From assembly GCA_002415855.1 (NCBI GenBank), contig DIAS01000156.1, positions 1-5,561 of the forward strand: a stretch of DNA of 5,561 nt, given 5' to 3'. The notes beneath the pieces were generated by a model. It saw only the letters and a list, made by a program, of their open reading frames with translations. It did not search any database and was not told the DNA's origin. Positions 1 to 5,561 of the stretch are shown piece by piece; position 1 is the stretch's first letter, and each line of letters begins with the position of its first letter. The stretch comes from Bacteroidales bacterium UBA5072 (GTDB lineage Bacteria > Bacteroidota > Bacteroidia > Bacteroidales > UBA10428). The translations under genes were made by a program, and so were the position numbers.

Positions 1-1736
1 CCTTCAAAGAAATTCCCCGGGCAAATGGAATTAACCTTGATGCGCCAGGGAATCAGTTCAAGGGCAAAGGATTGGGTCAGTCCTATCCCTCCGAATTTTC
101 CACCTGCATAGGCGAAATTCCGGTTGCTTCCTTTCAGTCCCGATTTCGAGTTGATCTGGATGATATCTGAGAAATAGCGATCGTTTTGATCTGCCTGCAA
201 TTTCATCACTTCCGAAGTGTGCTTGGTGCAAAGGAAGTATGCGCTGTAGTTCACCCGGGTCATCCGTTCAAAGGTTTCCATGGTCATTTCATCGAGACCC
301 CCGGCACGGAGTATCCCGGCATTGCTGATTAGGATATCAATTCCACCGTAGTTTTTCACTGTTTCGTAAACCAGCCTTGTCACCGATCCGGGATCAGCCA
401 CGTCAGCATACAGGCTCATCGCTTCGTTTTCATGGGAAACCTGGTTTAATTGTGCTGCCAGTTCCGTCCCCTTTTCTTCATTCAGATCAGCGATCACCAC
501 ATTAGCGCCTTCCATCATCATACCCCCCGCAATGCCACCTCCAAATCCCTGTGCCCCTCCTGTTACTATAGCCACTTTACCTCTTAGCCTCCCTGTTTTC
601 ATTCCTGAGCGGGCTACCTGTCGCCTGTAGTTTTCCACCTCCCAGTTGTCAATGAATTCAATATCGCGGTCTGCCATAAAGTGCGGCCCTCCGAAATTTT
701 CGGTCATGTAGCTGATCTGCATCCAGTCCTCAAATACATCAAGCATGGTATTTACTGACTGAACGCTTTCGTCAAAGGCTATAATGCCGTAATCCTTCAG
801 GCCAGCCATTTTTGGCCGGTAGCCATAGCGCGCTTCGTAGGTTTCCATCTTCTGTCTGCATTCCTCCAGGATTGCCAAAGGTTCATGCTGCTCAAGGTAA
901 ATGGCCCTGGCTTTGCAATACACTATCTGATCGGGTGTAAAGGGCAATGAAGCGCCTGTGAAGCTAACTGCACTGTCTGTGAAACGTCCGATAAGTGCGT
1001 TTTTTCTAATCCGGGCCACCTTCAGGTCATCTTTCGAAAGAATCATCCGCAGACCGGGAAGGATTTTAATGATGTCACCCGGGATTTCCTGCGGGGTTGT
1101 ATCGGGGAACTTGCGGATTTTTCCTGATATGGCAGATTCAACCGAACTGTAAAGATCTTTGATCTCCTGAGTAGTATCGGCTGACACAAGAATACCATGG
1201 TTCTGCAGAAAAATCAGTCCGGGGTCCCGGTCGTGCTCTCTCCTCCAGAGATTCAGCAGGTCACGGATCTTTGAAAAAAGAATATATCCTGGATCTGTAT
1301 AGGGAACATAGAGGGCTGTACCATGAAAGAGCTCCCGGATCGTTTCATCTGCCCGGTTAGAACAGGTAACCGCATTTACCAGGGTGGGATGGGTATGCAC
1401 CACGTACGTATAATTGATCAGCTCATGCAGGGAAGTCTCTACGCTCGGCCTGACCGATATGCCGGGCTTGCATGCCCGCCTGAGGTCCTCCTTTACATCT
1501 GCTTCCCGCTTAAGGGGATCAGCACCGTAATCCTTTGTATACATGACTTTTAATGCTTGCCTGTCAAGAACTGCAAATCCATCCGTGTCGATGTTGGACA
1601 GCGAAGTACCACTGGCTTTTACCCAGATTTCACTGTCGTTTTTCCAGGAGGTATTGCCACCTCCGGCAATCACATATTCTTTTTTCTGACCGTAATACCG
1701 GGATATTTCTATCAGGCCGGCAAGATGCTTTTCCAT
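1..1736 (-). CDS. Bifunctional class II aldolase / short-chain dehydrogenase (RhaD/RhaEW-like), 3' end outside window
   Basis: The frame is open from ATG at 1736 to the window edge: 578 codons, no stop or frameshift. I read it by hand. Residues about 1-340 look like a class II aldolase/adducin domain. A VHTHP segment gives zinc ligands His114 and His116, His180 in NHG is the third, and Glu100 in VETSLHEL fits the catalytic Glu. A linker leads to a Rossmann SDR domain from about 385: TGGAQGFG at 392-399, Asp417 ending beta-2 (favours NAD over NADP), NAG at 472-474, and catalytic Asn496, Ser530, Tyr543 and Lys547. CPGN follows near the edge. This order matches the rhamnulose-1-phosphate aldolase/alcohol dehydrogenase family of roughly 700 residues, so about 100-130 residues are missing. 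Known members cleave rhamnulose-1-phosphate to dihydroxyacetone phosphate and L-lactaldehyde and oxidise the aldehyde. The substrate here is inferred; another ketose phosphate is possible. The start lies 2 nt after the PHP gene stop, with only a weak purine run (GAAG), suggesting translational coupling. Cytosolic. Confidence 0.9.
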   Translation of the reverse strand, partial: MEKHLAGLIEISRYYGQKKEYVIAGGGNTSWKNDSEIWVKASGTSLSNIDTDGFAVLDRQALKVMYTKDYGADPLKREADVKEDLRRACKPGISVRPSVETSLHELINYTYVVHTHPTLVNAVTCSNRADETIRELFHGTALYVPYTDPGYILFSKIRDLLNLWRREHDRDPGLIFLQNHGILVSADTTQEIKDLYSSVESAISGKIRKFPDTTPQEIPGDIIKILPGLRMILSKDDLKVARIRKNALIGRFTDSAVSFTGASLPFTPDQIVYCKARAIYLEQHEPLAILEECRQKMETYEARYGYRPKMAGLKDYGIIAFDESVQSVNTMLDVFEDWMQISYMTENFGGPHFMADRDIEFIDNWEVENYRRQVARSGMKTGRLRGKVAIVTGGAQGFGGGIAGGMMMEGANVVIADLNEEKGTELAAQLNQVSHENEAMSLYADVADPGSVTRLVYETVKNYGGIDILISNAGILRAGGLDEMTMETFERMTRVNYSAYFLCTKHTSEVMKLQADQNDRYFSDIIQINSKSGLKGSNRNFAYAGGKFGGIGLTQSFALELIPWRIKVNSICPGNFFE

Positions 1737-1738
1737 GG

Positions 1739-2995
1739 TTACTTCAAATTAATGGTTTGCCTGTAATGATGAATAACAGCATTGCCCAAAAGGACAAATG
1801 ACTTCCTGAGCGTGAGCTGCGGAAAACCCAGGTCATCAACAAAGCCTTTCTCTCCCTTGGCGCGACAATACTGGTGTGCAGCCACAACACAGGCCCCCTC
1901 GTAGGAGATCCTTTTCATTTCCGTGGAGAGAGGTTGTTTTCCACGGGTATCGCAGGTAAGCGGAATCATATCCGGTGTATTGTGTTCGGTACCCAGTAAA
2001 ACAATGAATTCCCGCTCATGGAAGAACCTGACAAACCTTTCGAGGTGACCGGCATCGTTTCGTCCCGGAATCAGCTCAATGCAGCCGATCTTTTTCCCCG
2101 TCAGATCCTGCCGGAGGTTTTCCATATCCCTTTCATATTCGGTATAATCTCCGTTCTTATCATCGAGAAGTACCGGATAACAGGGTATTCCGCCTGCCCG
2201 GATAATGATTTCAGCAACATCTTCCAGGCTCATAAAAGTATTATCATTTTCCTCCACAAAGGCCTTTCCTCCTGCTTTCAGCAGGGTGCTCCTTATTTCA
2301 TTTTCCAGTCCGGGATAATCAGAAAGCCTGGATTTGGGCCCTATGCCTTTGAATATTCTGGAAAACAAAGCCATGCGGTCATCATCCGCGGCATACCTTT
2401 CGAAGACAGCAATCCTGATGGCTTTGGCAAGATGTCTTTCTCTCACGAGCTCCTTGGCATAGTTTCTCCTTATGTTCTCATAATCAAGTAATATGCCTGC
2501 ATTAACCTGCCGGAACCAGGTATTGGCCTTTTCAATCATTTCGCGCACCTGCACCTGGCTTTCCGCTATGATCGCTTTCAGTTGTCCTGTAGAATGGCTA
2601 TCCAGACTAAACGGGTAAGCGAGTCCCTTCCCGCTGAAATAACATCGCCCGGGATTGTTGGGATCATTCACCCGGATGTTTTGCTTTTGTTCAGCTTTAA
2701 GCAGGCTGATAAATTCAATGTTGAACAGCGGGAAGACGCCTGTTTTTATTGCCTCCTGATAAAACGGTTCGTAACCGTCCGTGACAAAAAAATCGTTGAT
2801 ACCGAGTACGGCAATACTTTCCTCGACGGCCATGCGGAAGATCTGGGAAATATCAGTAAATGCGCTGAAAGAGTATGGTGTGTGAACGTGAGCATTCACC
2901 GACAGTGTTTCCATCGAAGGAAACTTTGTTAACAAAGATTGCTTATCCGGAAATGATGTTAACAGGTTAGTCATAGTTGATCGCTGATAGTTCAT
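1739..2995 (-). CDS. Divergent PHP-domain protein, putative metal-dependent hydrolase
   Basis: A 418-residue soluble protein with no signal peptide or membrane segment visible. NAHVHTPYSFSAF (residues 34-46; His36, His38) is the first PHP motif. Others fit less well. GINDFF (65-70) stands where T-D-H is usual, keeping Asp68 but lacking the His. FNIEF supplies Glu94, RERHLAKAI supplies His188, GGIPCYP (268-274) has Tyr where A-H-P is usual, and LLGTEHNTPD (333-342) supplies Glu337 and His338. PHP proteins are mostly phosphoesterases (histidinol phosphatase, nucleoside bisphosphate phosphatase, polymerase proofreading domains) with a trinuclear metal site. The altered ligands leave substrate, and even catalysis, uncertain. 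The first ATG (2995) and the next (2974, Met8) both lie inside a 7-bp repeat. A third, Met28 at 2914, sits just before the PHP motif and may be the true start. No Shine-Dalgarno is visible at any of them. It lies 24 nt after the E1 gene and 2 nt before the aldolase gene, so a role in the same pathway is likely. I do not recognise a named orthologue. Confidence 0.82.
   Translation of the reverse strand: MNYQRSTMTNLLTSFPDKQSLLTKFPSMETLSVNAHVHTPYSFSAFTDISQIFRMAVEESIAVLGINDFFVTDGYEPFYQEAIKTGVFPLFNIEFISLLKAEQKQNIRVNDPNNPGRCYFSGKGLAYPFSLDSHSTGQLKAIIAESQVQVREMIEKANTWFRQVNAGILLDYENIRRNYAKELVRERHLAKAIRIAVFERYAADDDRMALFSRIFKGIGPKSRLSDYPGLENEIRSTLLKAGGKAFVEENDNTFMSLEDVAEIIIRAGGIPCYPVLLDDKNGDYTEYERDMENLRQDLTGKKIGCIELIPGRNDAGHLERFVRFFHEREFIVLLGTEHNTPDMIPLTCDTRGKQPLSTEMKRISYEGACVVAAHQYCRAKGEKGFVDDLGFPQLTLRKSFVLLGNAVIHHYRQTINLK
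2924..2937. repeat. 14-bp perfect palindrome in the 5' part of the PHP gene
   Basis: CTTTGTTAACAAAG is a perfect inverted repeat with no spacer, centred on GTTAAC. It lies 9 bp upstream of the alternative start at Met28 (2914). A second GTTAAC occurs at 2958-2963. It could be a dimeric regulator site if translation really begins at Met28, or chance within codons for residues about 20-24. No second copy of the full palindrome is seen elsewhere in the window. Confidence 0.3.
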
Positions 2996-3016
2996 GGCTC
3001 ACAGTTCACTTTTCAT
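2968..3016. repeat. Heptanucleotide imperfect tandem array 2, overlapping the PHP start
   Basis: On the minus strand seven successive 7-mers run without indels: ATGAAAA, GTGAACT, GTGAGCC, ATGAACT, ATCAGCG, ATCAACT, ATGACTA. The rough consensus is RTGAACT. The fourth unit contributes the annotated start ATG (2995) and the seventh contributes the second in-frame ATG (2974), exactly three units (21 nt) apart. Units five and six therefore read as protein (within residues 1-7, MNYQRST). The array starts 3 nt after the E1 stop codon. Degeneracy is considerable, so individual units are less convincing than those of array 1, but the phase is kept for 49 bases. Confidence 0.65.
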
Positions 3017-3019
3017 TAA

Positions 3020-5488
3020 CTAAACCCCCTCCCTGCTTCTTCTCAACTGTTGCTCCAGGCTCCATTCCGATGTTGTTTCATGTCCGGGAAGCGGCAGGAT
3101 GCGTTCGTGAATGGCATCCAGTATCCAGGAAGGCTGCGGGAAGAAATATTCTTCCATCTCATAGGCCGGCGTGATCCAGTTCCTTGATCCGACGACGATA
3201 GGAGGAGCATCGAGATCATCAAATGCAAGCTCTGCAATGTTCGAAGCCAGATCACGAAGATAAGAGCCACGCGCACAGGCATCACTTGCCAACAGGATTC
3301 GCCCCGTCTTTTTTACCGATTCCAGTACAAGGTCGTAATCAAAAGGCACCAGGCTGCGGGCATCAATGATCTCGGCCGACAAGCCATAGCTTGACTGCAA
3401 AGTCTCGGCTGCTTTCATGGCAACATACAGGGTTGAACCAATGGTGAGAATGGTAATATCCGAACCTGTGCGCTTGATGTCCGGCTTGCCAAAAGGGATT
3501 TCATAGTAATCCTCAGGCACTCCGCCTTCCTGAAACTGTTCTCCGATGTCATAAATGCGCTGGCTTTCAAAATATACCACCGGGTCTGTGCCTTGCAATG
3601 CACTGTTCATTAATCCTTTAGCATCATAAGGTGTAGTGGGAAATACAACCTTTATCCCGGGGACATGGGCAACCAGCGATGACCAGTCCTGTGAATGCTG
3701 GGCACCGTATTTTGAACCCACCGACACCCTGATGACCACGGGCATCTTGATGAGGTTCCCGCTCATGGCCTGCCACTTGGGAAGCTGATTAAAGAGCTCA
3801 TCACCGCATCGTCCGATGAAATCGCAGTACATGATCTCGGCGATCACACGGCCACCTGCCATGCCGTAACCTATTGCCGTACCTACTATAGCTCCTTCGG
3901 CAATGGGAGAGTTAAACAGGCGGTGGTAAGGCAGTGCCTCGGTGAGCCCACGGTATACGGCAAAAGCCCCTCCCCAGTCGCGATTTTCTTCGCCATAGGC
4001 CACCAGCGTCGGATCTTTATAAAAACGGTCGATGATGGCTTCGAATATACCATCACGCAGCTGGTACTGCCGGGCCTTTGAAACAGGCTTTCCTTCCCTG
4101 TCCAGATAATATCTTTCCTTATTTTTCAAAGCCTTCACGCGGGGATTCTCCCCGAGCGGAATCAGGGTCTCCGGTTTCCGGTCATCAAATGCATCCACCG
4201 ACCCGTTTGAGAACATCATCTCCCCGATGGCATCGGGATTTGACACAAGGTTGAGCCGGGGTGAAAGGGAATCGTCAATGGACAGTCTCAGAATTCCGGT
4301 GATCTCTTCGGCGATTTGCTCACGCATAGCATCGAGACCGGATTGCTTTGTGATATTGGCATGTACCAGGTCATTGCCATATTGTACAATGGAGTCGACC
4401 TGCTGCCAGGCATCAACCTCCTCCTTGCTCCGATAGGAAGATGCATCCGATGGAGAATGTCCGCTGAAACGGTAGGTAAGGGTATCCAGCAGCACGGGAC
4501 CTTTCCTGTCGAGCAGGATTTTTCTCTTGCGTCTGAATGCATCAATCACCGCCAGTGGATTGTATCCGTCCACGCGCTCGGCGTGCATCATGTCAGCATT
4601 GACACCGGCACCCAGCCTTGCTACAATGCCGTATCCCATGGTCTCTCCGCAGGTCTGCCCCCCCATACCGTACTGGTTGTTCATACAGTTGAACAAAATG
4701 GGAAGCCCTCCCCGGTAGGCTTCCTCCCAGAGTTGCGTATACTGGTCCATCGTGGCGAATGAGATCCCTTCCCAAACAGGCCCGCAGGCCATGGAGGCGT
4801 CGCCGATATTGCAGACCACGATCCCCGGCTTGTTGTTGATCTTTTTGAACAGGGCCGCACCTACGGAAATGTCACCAGAACCGCCGACAATGGCGTTGTT
4901 GGGGAATACCCCGAACGGTGTGAAGAATGCATGCATGGATCCGCCCAGACCTTTGTTGAAACCGTTCTCACGTGCAAAAATCTCAGCCAGCGTGCCATAT
5001 AACAGAAACCTCACGGCAAGGTCCTTCACTGTACCCTGGTGATTGGTTTCAACCACTGCAAGCACTTTACCGTCGAAATACGACTTCATGATGTGCGTCA
5101 GCTGGTTTTCAGACAACTGGTGAATGGCTGAAAGACCTTTGGCCAGAATTTCTCCGTGACTGCGGTGGGAGCCGAAGATCAGATCATCCACACCGAGGTT
5201 ATAGGCCATACCTACGGCCGAGGCCTCCTGTCCCATCGACAGGTGTGCAGGTCCGGGATGATTATAGGCAACACCCCGGTACTCATTCTTGATCTTGATC
5301 TCATTGAGCATATTCTCGAATTCCCTGATGATGGCCATATCGCGGAAAATGCGGACAAAATCGGCTTCGGAGAAATTCTTCCTTTCCTCATCAATGCTCT
5401 TCGAATATTGGTTGAGCGGGATTGTTCCGAAGCTGAGTTTCCCTGGCTTGCGGATATCGGATGGACTGATGAACTGGCTTTTTGGCAT
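3020..5488 (-). CDS. Fused alpha-beta E1 component of a thiamine-diphosphate-dependent 2-oxoacid/acetoin dehydrogenase
   Basis: An 822-residue protein carrying both E1 subunits in one chain. The alpha part is about residues 40-410. It has GSHRSHG (106-112) and a thiamine-diphosphate motif opening with GDA (229-231) and closing with NNQYGMG (270-276), so Asp230, Asn271 and Tyr273 should bind magnesium. Its phosphorylation-loop equivalent is SGHSPSD (342-348), with His344 in the catalytic position. A linker at about 410-475 precedes the beta part: GEENRDWGGAF (499-509), SPIAE (527-531; Glu531 should activate the cofactor), DFIGRCGDEL, and HSQDWSSLVAHVPG with His598. Such E1 proteins decarboxylate a 2-oxoacid, or cleave acetoin, and pass the acyl group to lipoyl-E2 in a cytosolic complex. 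Family features resemble both pyruvate/acetoin and branched-chain types, so the substrate is not assigned. No E2 or E3 lies downstream in the window. The first ATG (5488) is chosen because the preceding leader has no other start and no Shine-Dalgarno. The stop is 24 nt before the PHP start. Confidence 0.9.
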   Translation of the reverse strand: MPKSQFISPSDIRKPGKLSFGTIPLNQYSKSIDEERKNFSEADFVRIFRDMAIIREFENMLNEIKIKNEYRGVAYNHPGPAHLSMGQEASAVGMAYNLGVDDLIFGSHRSHGEILAKGLSAIHQLSENQLTHIMKSYFDGKVLAVVETNHQGTVKDLAVRFLLYGTLAEIFARENGFNKGLGGSMHAFFTPFGVFPNNAIVGGSGDISVGAALFKKINNKPGIVVCNIGDASMACGPVWEGISFATMDQYTQLWEEAYRGGLPILFNCMNNQYGMGGQTCGETMGYGIVARLGAGVNADMMHAERVDGYNPLAVIDAFRRKRKILLDRKGPVLLDTLTYRFSGHSPSDASSYRSKEEVDAWQQVDSIVQYGNDLVHANITKQSGLDAMREQIAEEITGILRLSIDDSLSPRLNLVSNPDAIGEMMFSNGSVDAFDDRKPETLIPLGENPRVKALKNKERYYLDREGKPVSKARQYQLRDGIFEAIIDRFYKDPTLVAYGEENRDWGGAFAVYRGLTEALPYHRLFNSPIAEGAIVGTAIGYGMAGGRVIAEIMYCDFIGRCGDELFNQLPKWQAMSGNLIKMPVVIRVSVGSKYGAQHSQDWSSLVAHVPGIKVVFPTTPYDAKGLMNSALQGTDPVVYFESQRIYDIGEQFQEGGVPEDYYEIPFGKPDIKRTGSDITILTIGSTLYVAMKAAETLQSSYGLSAEIIDARSLVPFDYDLVLESVKKTGRILLASDACARGSYLRDLASNIAELAFDDLDAPPIVVGSRNWITPAYEMEEYFFPQPSWILDAIHERILPLPGHETTSEWSLEQQLRRSREGV

Positions 5489-5561
5489 GGTGTTGTGTTG
5501 TATGTTGTATGTTGTAGGTTGTATGTTGTAGGTTGAAGGTTGTATGTTGTAGGTTGTAGGT
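5489..5561 (-). promoter_or_regulatory. G-free upstream leader of the E1 gene
   Basis: The 73 bases before the ATG at 5488 contain no G on the coding strand (no c on the plus strand). If transcribed, this leader cannot form G-C or G-U pairs internally and cannot contain a Shine-Dalgarno sequence. It would be an open, unstructured approach to the start codon, consistent with SD-independent initiation as known for Bacteroidota. No -33/-7 type promoter (TTTG and TAnnTTTG) is visible within it, so the promoter is probably farther upstream, outside the window. The composition is direct observation; the regulatory role is inference. Confidence 0.45.
5499..5561. repeat. Heptanucleotide tandem array 1 (nine units, continuing past window edge)
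   Basis: Nine consecutive 7-bp units are read directly. On the plus strand each fits TG(T/A)A(T/G)GT: four TGTATGT, four TGTAGGT and one TGAAGGT. On the coding (minus) strand the unit is ACMTACA. The period is exact with no indels; the array decays into GGTGTTGTGT over the last 10 bases before the E1 start codon. The last unit abuts the window end, so the true length is unknown. It is too short per unit and unspaced to be a CRISPR. Similar heptamer arrays (STRR elements) are known from heterocystous cyanobacteria, with different sequences. Confidence 0.93.

Noticed and set aside
1737..1738. Separate promoter for the aldolase gene
   Set aside because: Only 2 nt separate it from the PHP stop, and no promoter-like sequence stands out in the end of the PHP gene, so co-transcription is the simpler reading.
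958..1801. Several short plus-strand frames across the aldolase gene
   Set aside because: They overlap the antisense of the zinc-ligand and NHG region, whose minus-strand frame is continuous and family-consistent. No independent start signal or domain is seen.
2018..2491. 157-codon open frame on the plus strand
   Set aside because: It lies wholly antisense to the PHP gene, whose frame has clear PHP motifs across this stretch. The plus-strand translation shows no recognisable domain.
2996..3019. Terminator between the E1 and PHP genes
   Set aside because: The 24-nt gap contains no GC-rich stem followed by a T-run on the minus strand; it is made of heptamer units instead.
4316..4762. 148-codon open frame on the plus strand
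   Set aside because: It is antisense to the conserved cofactor-binding and phosphorylation-loop region of the E1 gene, and its translation looks like a reverse-frame shadow.
5156..5536. 126-codon plus-strand frame ending in the heptamer array
   Set aside because: Its C-terminus (VVLYVVCCRLYVVG) is only a translation of the repeat, and the rest is antisense to the N-terminal part of the E1 gene.
5499..5561. CRISPR array
   Set aside because: Repeat units are 7 bp and directly adjacent, with no spacers and no cas gene nearby.

Overview
The window holds one strand-coherent block: three tightly packed genes, all on the minus strand, filling almost every base from 5488 down to 1. In transcription order they are (i) a single-chain, alpha-beta fused E1 component of a thiamine-diphosphate-dependent 2-oxoacid or acetoin dehydrogenase (3020-5488), (ii) a divergent PHP-domain protein, probably a metal-dependent hydrolase (1739-2995), and (iii) the first 578 codons of a bifunctional class II aldolase/short-chain dehydrogenase of the rhamnulose-1-phosphate aldolase/lactaldehyde dehydrogenase type (1-1736, running off the window). 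Gaps are 24 nt and 2 nt, so this reads as one operon. No stretch over 300 bases lacks a gene, and I see no RNA gene, mobile element or CRISPR array.

The likely source is an environmental member of the Bacteroidota. This is an inference. It rests on the fused E1 architecture, the absence of Shine-Dalgarno sequences, the moderate base composition, and heptanucleotide tandem repeats of a kind I associate with intergenic DNA in that phylum. No 16S or other phylogenetic marker is present.

The genes together suggest catabolism of a deoxysugar or related carbohydrate. The aldolase half would cleave a phosphorylated ketose and the dehydrogenase half would oxidise the released aldehyde. The E1 enzyme would decarboxylate a downstream 2-oxoacid or acetoin. 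The PHP protein has no assigned step. No E2 or E3 partner, sugar kinase, isomerase, transporter or regulator lies in the window, so the substrate is open.

The most unusual features are not the enzymes. Two different 7-bp tandem arrays sit immediately upstream of two of the three starts. Array 1 (5499-5561, nine units, continuing past the window edge) makes the leader of the E1 gene completely free of G on the coding strand. Array 2 (2968-3016, seven imperfect units) supplies the start codon, an in-frame second ATG 21 nt later and the first codons of the PHP gene.
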